The notes under the pieces: generated by a model
Told to the model about the DNA's origin: nothing
Seen by the model: the letters and a program-made list of their open reading frames with translations, nothing else
Databases searched by the model: none
Shown: in pieces, positions 25,787 through 33,813 of the stretch
Numbering within the stretch: position 1 is the first letter of the stretch
How the letters are laid out: every line of letters starts with the position of its first letter
Made by a program: the position numbers and the translations under genes
Source: Paenibacillus polymyxa
Lineage (GTDB): Bacteria > Bacillota > Bacilli > Paenibacillales > Paenibacillaceae
Length of the DNA: 64,000 bases
Reading direction: 5' to 3'
NCBI RefSeq assembly: GCF_001719045.1
Contig: NZ_CP015423.1
Span: forward strand, 496,001 to 560,000

Positions 25787-25930
25787 ATGAAAAGCTACCG
25801 TACTGAAAGCACCCTCCATATCGTTGGTAAAGCCTGGCAGATTCAAGCACTCTTGCGTCAATGGCAAAAGGAACATGGACCTACAGCCACCATCGCTTCG
25901 CTAGCTGTTCCAAAAAAGGTTCAGGTCTAA
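25787..25930 (+). CDS. mciZ: Z-ring formation inhibitor MciZ
   Basis: This 47-residue peptide contains HIVGKAWQIQALLRQW, matching the core of B. subtilis MciZ (VLVGKAWEIRAKLKEY as I recall it), and lies beside nudF as in that genome. MciZ binds FtsZ and blocks Z-ring assembly in the mother cell during sporulation. GAGGAG stands at good spacing before the ATG. The C-terminal tail (ASLAVPKKVQV) is longer than in B. subtilis. The terminator stem begins within the last codons. Confidence 0.82.
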   Translation: MKSYRTESTLHIVGKAWQIQALLRQWQKEHGPTATIASLAVPKKVQV

Positions 25931-25973
25931 AGACGAAGGAACGCTGTTCCTGTCTTTAACCTGAACCTTTTTT
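25912..25973. terminator. Bidirectional terminator, mciZ / YqjE-like peptidase
   Basis: AAAAAAGGTTCAGG and CCTGAACCTTTTTT arms, with an inner TAAAGAC / GTCTTTA pair, make a long hairpin with T runs on both strands between convergent genes. Its 5' arm overlaps the last six codons of mciZ. Confidence 0.9.
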
Positions 25974-26001
25974 CAGTATGTTGCAAGTGTATAATACAAA
26001 T

Positions 26002-27135
26002 TTATTTTGTGGTTTCTTGAATCAGAGCTACGACAACTTCAGCAACCTTCACCAGGTCATCAGCCTTAATCTTTTCCTCTGTTGTATGGATGTTCTGGTA
26101 GCCCACAGCCAAATTCACCGTTGGAATTCCAAGCCCGTTGAATACATTAGCATCTGAGCCACCACCGGAATGGAAGGTTGGCGTTGCCAGTCCCAGTCTT
26201 TGAATCGCACGCTGAGCAACCTGTACAACTTCATCATGCTCCGTAAAGCTGAATGCCGGATAGATGACTTCACTGCGGAACTCTCCCTGTGCACCAAATT
26301 CACGTGTGGTGGTTTCCAGTGCTTCACGCATATGCTGGATTTGATGATTAACCTTTTCTTGCACAATACTACGTGCCTCTGCACGGATCAATACAAAATC
26401 GCAGACCACATTTGTCGCACCGCCGCCCTCGAAACTGCCAATGTTAGCGGTCGTTTCCTTATCAATCCGTCCTAGTTTCATTTTAGAAATTGCTTTAGAA
26501 GCGACCTGAATGGCACTAATGCCATCTTCGGGATTTACCCCCGCATGAGCGGACTTCCCAGTTATCTTCATTTCAATACGTGCCTGCGTTGGGGCAGCTA
26601 TACAAATAGAGCCGACCTCACCATTTGAATCCAAAGCATATCCGAAATCAGAATCTAGCACTTCCGGCTTCATCGCCCGTGCACCCATTAATCCAGATTC
26701 CTCACCAGCCGTAATCACGAACTGGATTTGACCATGGGGAATATTCTGCTCGCGCACGACACGAATCGCCTCGAACAAAGCAGCAATTCCCGCCTTGTCG
26801 TCAGACCCCAGAATCGTTGAACCGTCACTACGAATCCAGCCATCCTCACCCAACTGCGGCTTAATGCCTTTACCCGGAGTAACGGTATCCATATGGCAGG
26901 TAAAAAACAATTTGGGTGCTTGCTCCACACCTTCCGCTTTCCAGGTGACGATCAGATTGCCTGAGCCATGTCCAGTTCTTTCACGAGAATCGTCTTCCAT
27001 TACTTCCAGCCCGAGTGCATTAAACTTTTCTTTTAGAACACGTGATATTTCCTGCTCATTTTTCGTTTCGCTATCCACCTGTACGAGTTCCATAAATTCC
27101 TGTACGATTCGGTCTTTTACTACTTTTACTGTCAT
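26002..27135 (-). CDS. M20 family peptidase, tripeptidase T-like (YqjE type)
   Basis: The 377-residue cytoplasmic metallopeptidase has zinc ligands in CHMDTV (His and Asp near residue 81), SDDKAG, AGEESG and YALDSNGEV, a dimerisation domain with GKSAHAGVNPEDGISAI, and a final histidine in NIHTTEE. Family members remove N-terminal residues from short peptides. It is called YqjE-like and not PepT itself from overall character. It lies between mciZ and prli42, a conserved neighbourhood near bkd. Confidence 0.85.
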   Translation of the reverse strand: MTVKVVKDRIVQEFMELVQVDSETKNEQEISRVLKEKFNALGLEVMEDDSRERTGHGSGNLIVTWKAEGVEQAPKLFFTCHMDTVTPGKGIKPQLGEDGWIRSDGSTILGSDDKAGIAALFEAIRVVREQNIPHGQIQFVITAGEESGLMGARAMKPEVLDSDFGYALDSNGEVGSICIAAPTQARIEMKITGKSAHAGVNPEDGISAIQVASKAISKMKLGRIDKETTANIGSFEGGGATNVVCDFVLIRAEARSIVQEKVNHQIQHMREALETTTREFGAQGEFRSEVIYPAFSFTEHDEVVQVAQRAIQRLGLATPTFHSGGGSDANVFNGLGIPTVNLAVGYQNIHTTEEKIKADDLVKVAEVVVALIQETTK

Positions 27136-27220
27136 TAAACTTCCCTCTCTTTCCCGATTACGCTACAATACGGATAGATGTTCTTATTTATGACTTAAAC
27201 CTATCCTAAAGGAGTTACAC

Positions 27221-27325
27221 ATGTCGAACAAAAAATGGGTTCGTTTTTTCGTCTACATTATGCTCGCAGCTATGATTGGTTCTACGCTGTTCATGGTAAT
27301 TGAGCCGTTTATTATGCCACTATAA
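27221..27325 (+). CDS. prli42: Stressosome-associated protein Prli42
   Basis: This is a 34-residue membrane miniprotein, MSNKKWVRFFVYIMLAAM then IGSTLFMVIEPFIMPL: a short basic cytoplasmic head and one transmembrane helix. AAAGGAG lies six bases before the ATG. Listeria Prli42, which tethers the stressosome to the membrane, has the same form and lies between a peptidase gene and the bkd genes, as here. The call rests on form and location; the stressosome genes themselves are not in the window. Confidence 0.75.
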   Translation: MSNKKWVRFFVYIMLAAMIGSTLFMVIEPFIMPL

Positions 27326-27404
27326 TAAATTACCGCTCAAGGTATCCGGCTGCTCTAAGGCACTATTGAGGCCTCGAGTGGACGAGCTGTTACGCAAAGC
27401 AAAC

Positions 27405-27440
27405 AGGCGGGCTTCCGTGTAGATACACAATAGCCCGCCT
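27405..27440. terminator. Terminator between lipB and prli42
   Basis: AGGCGGGCT / AGCCCGCCT arms with an inner GTGTA / TACAC pair form a strong hairpin directly after the lipB stop, between convergent genes. T tracts are weak on both sides. Confidence 0.65.
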
Positions 27441-27444
27441 TACT

Positions 27445-28143
27445 TTATTGGAAAGAATGCGTTTGCCATTGCGCAACAAATGAAAATTGCTGTTCAAAGT
27501 ACTGTACAATTTCCTTCGCAATCTGCTCCACCGATATAGGCTTCTGTATGCAGTCCTCCAATGATGTCACACCGTATTCCTGAATTCCGCACGGGACAAT
27601 GCCCTCAAAGCCCTCGTGCTGTATCCCTGATTTGATGTTAAAGGCAAAGCCATGGCTGGTTACGAAGCCCCGACGGTGCTTACACTTGTTGAATTTGACG
27701 CCAATGGCCGCAATTTTAAGATTCCCGATCCATACCCCCGTATATTCAGGCTTACGGCTTCCTTCAACTCCATAAGATGCCAACAACCGGATGATCACTT
27801 CTTCCAGACTTCGAAGGTATCCGTGCAGATTCAACGCCTCCCGGTTGCCGAGCATAAGAAGAGGGTATCCGACAAGCTGTCCCGGCCCATGATATGTAAT
27901 GTCTCCCCCACGGTCAATCTGAAAGACGCTGATTCCCTGCTCCTTCAGTTGCTCTGGTGTGAGGAGCAAATGTTCAGGATGCCGCTGAGAACCAATCGTA
28001 TAGGTCGGCGGATGCTGGAGAAGCATAAGCGTTTCTCTTGCCTCTCCTGCATCCAGCTTTCCCACGATCTCCTTCTGGACATCCCATGCATGGGCATATT
28101 CCATCCTATTCGTATAGGTTACATCAAGCGGTCGTCTGTTCAC
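27445..28143 (-). CDS. lipB: Octanoyl-[acyl-carrier protein]:protein octanoyltransferase
   Basis: LipB moves octanoate from ACP to lipoyl domains, the first step of de novo lipoylation. The motifs are GGDITYHGPGQLVGYPLL near residue 80, NLKIAAIGVKFNK (catalytic Lys) and VPCGIQEYGVTSLEDC (catalytic Cys in PCGI). The start is a GTG with GAGGAAG upstream. It follows the E2 gene by 45 bases, so it can lipoylate the E2 made from the same transcript. Many Bacillus use LipM/LipL instead. Confidence 0.93.
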   Translation of the reverse strand: MNRRPLDVTYTNRMEYAHAWDVQKEIVGKLDAGEARETLMLLQHPPTYTIGSQRHPEHLLLTPEQLKEQGISVFQIDRGGDITYHGPGQLVGYPLLMLGNREALNLHGYLRSLEEVIIRLLASYGVEGSRKPEYTGVWIGNLKIAAIGVKFNKCKHRRGFVTSHGFAFNIKSGIQHEGFEGIVPCGIQEYGVTSLEDCIQKPISVEQIAKEIVQYFEQQFSFVAQWQTHSFQ

Positions 28144-28188
28144 GGCCTGTCACTTCCTCTCCGTACATTTCCCCCACTGTTCGGATGA

Positions 28189-29577
28189 TTAGTACAGCTT
28201 CGTATCTAAAGTGTAGCCTTCTAGATTTTCTTTAACCCGTTGCAAGAATCGTCCGCAAATCACTCCGTCTAAAATGCGATGATCCAGCGACAAGCACAAA
28301 TTAGCCATCGAGCGGACCGCAATCATATCATCAATAACCACGGGTCTTTTGACAATGGATTCAAAGGTAAGAATTGCAGCCTGCGGATAATTAATCACCG
28401 GATAAGATAAAATTGAACCAAAGGAGCCTGTGTTGTTTACAGTGAACGTTCCGCCTTGCATGTCATCCAGTTTGAGCGTTCCTTCCCGGGTTTTACGTGC
28501 CAAATCGTCAATTTCACGAGCTAATCCAGCAATATTTTTCTGATCCGCTTTTTTAATAACAGGGGTAAGAACGGAGTCCTCCGTACCTACGGCTAGCGAA
28601 ATATTGATGTCTCTTTTGACGATAATTTTGTCCACTGCCCAGACCGAATTCATAATCGGATATTCCTTGATTGCATTCACGACTGCTTTCATGAGGAAAG
28701 CCAGATACGTAATATTAATTCCTTCTTTTTGCTTAAATTCGTTTTTGATCTTGTTGCGGAGCATCACCAGGTTGGTCACATCCACCTCAATCGTCGTCCA
28801 AGCATGTGGAATTTCGGAAACGCTTTGTCGCATATTGCGAGCAATTGCACTGCGAATGGGTGTAACATCAATAAAATATTCGGATCTGTTGTTGCCACCT
28901 TCAACTTCGATCACAGGAGCTTTTGGAGCCTCCGTCAAATGAATCCCACTGTTACGAACCGGAATAGCAGGGTCCATATTTTGAAGCGGTGTACCTTGCT
29001 GAGTGGCAGACTGCTGTCTTCCTGCAAAAGGAGAGCCTTGTCCAGATGTCGTCGCAGTCGGCTGTCCAGATACTCCAGTAGGAGCAGAACCGCCCTGCTG
29101 CACATAATTCAGCACGTCTTTGCGGGTAATTCTTCCCCCCATGCCCGTGCCTGGTACTTGGCTTAAGTCCACATTATGCTCAGCAGCCAGGGTTTGCACC
29201 GCTGGGGAAAAACGTCCTCTCATGGACTGATCCGATCCAGCACCTTGCTGAGATTGTGTTTGTACGGTGCTTTGAGATGCTGGTGCAACAGGTGTCGCCC
29301 CTGATGCCGCCGCAGGTGCAGCCGACTTCGTCTGGATACGGCAAATCAACTCTCCTACCGCTACTGTCTGACCTTCCTCTGCCAACAGATCACCCATAAT
29401 GCCGTCCAACGTGGATGGGATTTCTGCATTCACTTTATCTGTAATAACCTCGCAAATCGGCTCGAATTGCTCTACCGTTTCACCAGGTTGTTTGAGCCAT
29501 TTGGCAATTGTCGCCGATACGAGCGATTCTGCCAATTGTGGCATGGTCACGTCGTTCCATTGTGTTTGGTCTGACAT
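28189..29577 (-). CDS. bkdB: Branched-chain 2-oxoacid dehydrogenase E2 (dihydrolipoyl acyltransferase)
   Basis: The 462-residue protein is modular: an N-terminal lipoyl domain with Lys48 in ITDKVNAE, a Gln/Ser/Ala-rich linker, a peripheral subunit-binding domain (FSPAVQTLAAEHNVDLSQVPGTG near 140), a second flexible linker, and the acyltransferase domain ending in LSLDHRILDG with the catalytic His and Asp. It transfers branched acyl groups to CoA. Placement after E1 alpha and beta supports the BCKDH assignment over pyruvate dehydrogenase. Confidence 0.93.
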   Translation of the reverse strand: MSDQTQWNDVTMPQLAESLVSATIAKWLKQPGETVEQFEPICEVITDKVNAEIPSTLDGIMGDLLAEEGQTVAVGELICRIQTKSAAPAAASGATPVAPASQSTVQTQSQQGAGSDQSMRGRFSPAVQTLAAEHNVDLSQVPGTGMGGRITRKDVLNYVQQGGSAPTGVSGQPTATTSGQGSPFAGRQQSATQQGTPLQNMDPAIPVRNSGIHLTEAPKAPVIEVEGGNNRSEYFIDVTPIRSAIARNMRQSVSEIPHAWTTIEVDVTNLVMLRNKIKNEFKQKEGINITYLAFLMKAVVNAIKEYPIMNSVWAVDKIIVKRDINISLAVGTEDSVLTPVIKKADQKNIAGLAREIDDLARKTREGTLKLDDMQGGTFTVNNTGSFGSILSYPVINYPQAAILTFESIVKRPVVIDDMIAVRSMANLCLSLDHRILDGVICGRFLQRVKENLEGYTLDTKLY

Positions 29578-29665
29578 TTTTTCAACTCCTTAACATCATA
29601 GGAGGGCGCGTTTTACCGCTACCCCCGCTATACTTTTGGAATGCTTTCGTCCAATCTGCCCTATA

Positions 29666-30652
29666 TTAATACATTGCAAGACGGCGCATGGCTTCCTTAA
29701 CTTTATCTTTGTTTAACATATAAAACTTCTCCATCGGTGGACTGATCGGCATGGCTGGTACATCAGGAGCACATAGACGCTCAATCGGCGCATCAAGCTC
29801 GAATAGACATTCCTCATTAATAATAGCCGATACCTCGGCACCGATGCCGCCCGTTTTGTTGTCCTCATGCACGATTAATACCTTACCTGTATGTCGTGCA
29901 GCCTCAACAATGGCTTCGCGGTCCAGCGGTTGGAGTGTGCGCAAATCCACAACATGTGCGGTAATGCCTTCTTCCTTCTCCAATTCCTCAGCAGCCTGCA
30001 TGACAAAATGCAAAGGCTGGCTATAACCGATGACCGTAATATCGTCACCCTCACGTAATAGATTAGCCTTGCCAATCGGAACGATATAATCATCCTCAGG
30101 CACTTCACCCTTGATCAGCTTGTAGGATTTTTTATTTTCAAAAAACAGCACCGGATCAGGGTCACGAATGGCTGCCTTCAGCAATCCTTTTGCGTCATAA
30201 GGGGTAAATGGAGCAACAATTTTCAAACCCGGCGTACCAAAAAAGATCGATTCTGGACACTGAGAGTGATATAAACCACCAAAGATCCCACCACCGATTG
30301 GCGCGCGGATTACCACAGGACAGTTCCAATCGTTGTTAGAGCGGTAGCGGATTTTAGCCGCTTCACTAATAATCTGATTCGTCGCCGGAAGCATGAAGTC
30401 CGAATATTGCATTTCGGCAATCGGCTTCATTCCGTACATGGCTGCACCAATCGCAACCCCGGCAATAGCCGACTCAGCCAATGGCGTATCCATGACACGT
30501 TGCTCACCGAATTGGTCCATAAGCCCCTTTGTCGTTGTAAAGACGCCTCCCTTCACCCCGACATCCTCACCTAATACAAAAACCGTTTCATCCTGCTCCA
30601 TCTCTTCTTTCATGGCAAGACGAATCGCATCAATATATTCCATAATCGCCAT
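29666..30652 (-). CDS. bkdAB: Branched-chain 2-oxoacid dehydrogenase E1 beta
   Basis: This 328-residue transketolase-type subunit pairs with E1 alpha to bind thiamine diphosphate. Motifs include FVLGEDVGVKGGVF, RVMDTPLAESAIAGVAIGAA, PIGGGIFGGLYHSQ and TGKVLIVHEDNKTGGIG. It starts two bases after the E1 alpha stop. The sequence looks like the branched-chain type (GLYHSQ, AMYGMKPIAEMQY). An 88-base gap separates it from E2. Confidence 0.93.
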   Translation of the reverse strand: MAIMEYIDAIRLAMKEEMEQDETVFVLGEDVGVKGGVFTTTKGLMDQFGEQRVMDTPLAESAIAGVAIGAAMYGMKPIAEMQYSDFMLPATNQIISEAAKIRYRSNNDWNCPVVIRAPIGGGIFGGLYHSQCPESIFFGTPGLKIVAPFTPYDAKGLLKAAIRDPDPVLFFENKKSYKLIKGEVPEDDYIVPIGKANLLREGDDITVIGYSQPLHFVMQAAEELEKEEGITAHVVDLRTLQPLDREAIVEAARHTGKVLIVHEDNKTGGIGAEVSAIINEECLFELDAPIERLCAPDVPAMPISPPMEKFYMLNKDKVKEAMRRLAMY

Positions 30653-30654
30653 CG

Positions 30655-31683
30655 TTAGCGGCCCTCCCCATCGCTATCTGCATACACATGCAGCAGCGTA
30701 TCTTCAGGCTTTGGAAAAGGCGCTTTATCTGCATATTCAATCGCTTCCTTGACTTCGAGCAGCAGCTCAGCCGACAGATCCGCATCCTTGGCCTCATCCC
30801 AAATGCCGCATTCGATCAAGTAGCTTTTCATACGGGCTACGCCATCCTTGGCCCAGTTCTCATCCACTTCCTCCTTGGTCCGGTAAGCCAGATCATTATC
30901 CGAGGTGGAGTGAGGAGACAGACGGTACATCATGGCTTCGATCAGCGTAGGACCTTCACCGCGGACAGCACGTTCGCGTGCTTCCTTCACCGCCGCATAT
31001 ACCGCCAATGCATCATTACCATCGACTCGAATCCCTGGAAATCCATATCCCAAAGCACGGTCGCTTACCTTGCCTGCCAACTGTTTATGAATCGGAACCG
31101 ATATCGCATATTGATTGTTTTCGCACATAATAATGACTGGCAGCTTTTGTACACCAGCAAAGTTACAGCCTTCGTGAAAATCTCCCTGATTGCTGGAGCC
31201 TTCTCCAAACGTAACAAACGATACAAAATCCTTTTTCTGCATTTTGGCAGCCAAAGCTACACCTACTGCATGCGGAACCTGTGTCGTTACTGGGCTGGAG
31301 CCTGTCACAATACGCAGCCGTTTACTACCAAAATGACCTGGCATCTGGCGACCACCGCTATTGGGATCATCTGCCTTAGCAAATGCCGACAGCATCAGTT
31401 CGCGCGGCGTCATTCCTACCGCAAGCACGAATCCATAATCCCGATAATAGGGAAGAAAATAGTCCTTTTCCCGGTCAAGACCGAAAGCTGCACCTACTTG
31501 TGCCGCCTCCTGTCCAATGCCAGAAACGTGGAAATTAATTTTCCCTGCCCGTTGCAGGAGCATGTTGCGCTCGTCAAATCTTCTTGCGAGCAACATATAT
31601 CTGTACATATCAATAACTTGTCCGTGAGTAAGTCCCAGCTGTTCATGTCTGAAGCCAGCGTCTACAGCGCCTTTAGAACTCAT
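30655..31683 (-). CDS. bkdAA: Branched-chain 2-oxoacid dehydrogenase E1 alpha
   Basis: The 342-residue E1 alpha decarboxylates branched-chain 2-oxoacids. The thiamine motif is GEGSSNQGDFHEGCNFAGV near residues 163-181, followed by CENNQYAISVP, and the family loop YRLSPHSTSDND is present. AAGGAGG precedes the ATG. The 140-base gap before it holds its own promoter and two FapR-like boxes, so this gene and those after it may be controlled apart from lpdV. Confidence 0.94.
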   Translation of the reverse strand: MSSKGAVDAGFRHEQLGLTHGQVIDMYRYMLLARRFDERNMLLQRAGKINFHVSGIGQEAAQVGAAFGLDREKDYFLPYYRDYGFVLAVGMTPRELMLSAFAKADDPNSGGRQMPGHFGSKRLRIVTGSSPVTTQVPHAVGVALAAKMQKKDFVSFVTFGEGSSNQGDFHEGCNFAGVQKLPVIIMCENNQYAISVPIHKQLAGKVSDRALGYGFPGIRVDGNDALAVYAAVKEARERAVRGEGPTLIEAMMYRLSPHSTSDNDLAYRTKEEVDENWAKDGVARMKSYLIECGIWDEAKDADLSAELLLEVKEAIEYADKAPFPKPEDTLLHVYADSDGEGR

Positions 31684-31717
31684 TGAGGCACCTCCTTAAG
31701 TGTCAAACATCCTACTT

Positions 31718-31757
31718 CCAGTACCTAGTACCATCTTGTCTTAAAACCTGGTACTAA
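31718..31757 (-). promoter_or_regulatory. Two FapR-like operators before E1 alpha
   Basis: Two adjacent 17-base sites resemble the FapR palindrome TTAGTACC-N-GGTACTAA as I recall it: TTAAAACCTGGTACTAA at 31741-31757 (right half perfect, two mismatches in the left) and CCAGTACCTAGTACCAT at 31718-31734 (weaker). They lie just downstream of a TATAAT box, the usual place for a repressor. FapR controls fatty acid synthesis and responds to malonyl-CoA. The assignment is by motif only. Confidence 0.5.
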
Positions 31758-31772
31758 ACTCTGACTAACCCC

Positions 31773-31800
31773 ATTATAATCCTTTTCTCCCCAAAAAGAA
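31773..31800 (-). promoter_or_regulatory. Probable promoter of E1 alpha
   Basis: A perfect TATAAT (31773-31778 on the minus strand) is preceded by a poor -35 region (TTTTCT-type) at about 18 bases. It would start transcription near 31766, before the FapR-like boxes. Confidence 0.45.
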
Positions 31801-31823
31801 AAGCACCGATTTATTTGAAACGT

Positions 31824-33245
31824 TTATATGCCAATCGCCTGTCCATCAACGGCCAGCATCGCTTCTCCCAAAATCTCCGACAACGTCGGATGCGGATGAA
31901 TAAGCTGTCCGACTTCCCACGGCGTAGCATCCAGCAGTTGCGCAAGAGCCGCCTCGCTGATCAGGTCCGTCACATGCGTACCGATCATATGTACACCGAG
32001 AATATCATTGGTCTTCTCGTCGGCCACTACTTTGACGAAGCCGTCCCGACTGCCGTATACTAGCGATTTTCCGATAGCTTGAAAAGGGAACTTCCCTGTC
32101 TTCACCTGATGTCCACGCTCGCGAGCTTCTTGCTCCGTTAAGCCGACGCTTGCGGCTTCAGGACGTGTATAAATACACCGCGGAATCAGATGGTTAGGTA
32201 CACTGTGAAAATCTTCGCCCGCCAGATGATGAACCGCCTGCAAACCTTCATGGCTCGCTGCATGCGCCAGTTGTAAGCCGCCGATGCAATCCCCAATGGC
32301 GTAAATATGTGGTTCATTCGTCTGCAAATGTTCATTAACTGAGATAAAGCCACGCTCTACGCGGATATCCGTATTTTCCAGCCCGATATTTTCCACATTT
32401 GCCTGACGCCCTACAGAAATGAGCAGTTTGGAAGCGCTGAGGGTTTCGGTTTCTTCCCCTTTTTGCACGTCAATCTGCACACCTTCCTCATCTTTGCCGT
32501 ATGTTTTAGCCAGCACTTGTGAACCCGTCAGCACCTTGACACCACGCTTGGTTAACAAACGCTGCATTTCACGCGAAACGTCTTCGTCTTCCGTGGGAAT
32601 AAGTCGATTCGCAGCTTCAACCACCGTAACCCCCACGCCAAAATCATTTAGCATGGAAGCCCACTCCACGCCAATAACACCACCGCCCACGATAATCAAG
32701 GATGCTGGCAGCTCCTCCATCGTTAACGCTTCGTCACTGCTCAGAATAAATTCGCCATCTGGCTCTAGTCCGGACAGCACACGCGGGCGTGATCCTGTTG
32801 CAATAATGAGATGTGCAGGAACAATCGTTTCCATCTCACCATCTTCTAGTTCCACGGCAACTGCCCCGCTTTTTGGAGAAAATATAGACGGACCAATCAC
32901 GCGTCCCTTACCGCTCAGTACCGTAATTTTATTTTTACGCATCAAAAATTGAACGCCCTGATGCAGCTGTTCCACAACGGCTTCCTTACGTTCCTGAACC
33001 TTGGGAAATACAAGCTGTGCTCCCGATGTCTCGATACCGTATTGTGCACTTTCTTTAATCGTGGCATATACTTCCGCACTGCGTAGCAAGGCCTTACTCG
33101 GAATGCAACCACGGTGCAGACAGGTTCCGCCAAGCTTGTCCTTTTCGATGATAACCACTTCTTTGCCTAGCTGGGCGGCACGAATGGCTGCTACATACCC
33201 CCCGGTTCCTCCACCCAAAATAGCGACATCACAATGTATAGTCAT
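31824..33245 (-). CDS. lpdV: Dihydrolipoyl dehydrogenase (E3) of the BCKDH complex
   Basis: E3 reoxidises dihydrolipoyl groups with NAD. The 473-residue flavoprotein has the FAD motif GGGTGGYVAAIRAAQLG, redox disulfide Cys42/Cys47 (GGTCLHRGCIPSK), the NAD motif IVGGGVIGVEWASML, and the C-terminal HPHPTLSE with the active-site His and Glu. GGAGGAG precedes the ATG. It is the first gene of the bkd group here; ptb, bcd and buk, often upstream in Bacillus, are not present. Confidence 0.95.
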   Translation of the reverse strand: MTIHCDVAILGGGTGGYVAAIRAAQLGKEVVIIEKDKLGGTCLHRGCIPSKALLRSAEVYATIKESAQYGIETSGAQLVFPKVQERKEAVVEQLHQGVQFLMRKNKITVLSGKGRVIGPSIFSPKSGAVAVELEDGEMETIVPAHLIIATGSRPRVLSGLEPDGEFILSSDEALTMEELPASLIIVGGGVIGVEWASMLNDFGVGVTVVEAANRLIPTEDEDVSREMQRLLTKRGVKVLTGSQVLAKTYGKDEEGVQIDVQKGEETETLSASKLLISVGRQANVENIGLENTDIRVERGFISVNEHLQTNEPHIYAIGDCIGGLQLAHAASHEGLQAVHHLAGEDFHSVPNHLIPRCIYTRPEAASVGLTEQEARERGHQVKTGKFPFQAIGKSLVYGSRDGFVKVVADEKTNDILGVHMIGTHVTDLISEAALAQLLDATPWEVGQLIHPHPTLSEILGEAMLAVDGQAIGI

Positions 33246-33281
33246 GTTTCTCCTCCATTAACAATTGATTATATATAGCTT

Positions 33282-33309
33282 ATTGTACTCTCTTTATTTC
33301 ACTGTACAA
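33282..33309 (-). promoter_or_regulatory. Promoter of lpdV
   Basis: The minus strand has TTGTAC and TACAAT with a 16-base spacer, about 37 bases before the lpdV ATG. No sigma-54 (-24/-12) motif, used for bkd in B. subtilis, was seen here. Confidence 0.45.
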
Positions 33310-33371
33310 AATATAGCGTTTAGGCATAGGCTACAAAAAAGCTAACCCTTTAATCCAGATATCTTTCCATA

Positions 33372-33584
33372 TCATTCATACAGCGCATCTCGTAATTTGG
33401 TAGACATCCTTGAACTTTGTGCTGATTTGGCTCGCAGCGCCTTGCGAAATGATTCATTTTGCTTGCGCAGAAAGTTCAGCTCTGTCTCCAGCTCCGTGAT
33501 GAGTTCTAGAGCTTGCGGGCTGATCAGCCCTTGCTCCAGTAATGCTCCTTTTTTGGCACTATAATCCGTATTTTTTTCGTCCAT
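33372..33584 (-). CDS. Hypothetical small coiled-coil protein
   Basis: This gene encodes a 70-residue charged protein with a likely coiled coil (ALELITELETELNFLRKQNESFRKALRAK) and a basic end (SSRMSTKLRDALYE). The start is uncertain: the ATG at 33584 (MDEKNTDYSAKK) is chosen because upstream residues are arginine-rich and atypical, but its ribosome site is weak. It is unrecognised and has no clear neighbour link; the lpdV promoter lies between it and lpdV. Confidence 0.5.
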   Translation of the reverse strand: MDEKNTDYSAKKGALLEQGLISPQALELITELETELNFLRKQNESFRKALRAKSAQSSRMSTKLRDALYE

Positions 33585-33813
33585 GCCTTTCACTCTTCCC
33601 TTCATTCCACTACGCTTCACCATATCATGCCCGCGGCGGCAGAGCAATGACGACCACATTTACGTTTTGGGAATGAACATACAAAAACATGTCGAAAATC
33701 AATATATTTTCTCTAGTCTGTATACGGCTGGTTATGGTAATCTATAATGGCGTTTTCTTTCGGAGAAGAAGATTTACAGTGTTATGTACATGTTACAGAG
33801 AGGGGAATTCGCT

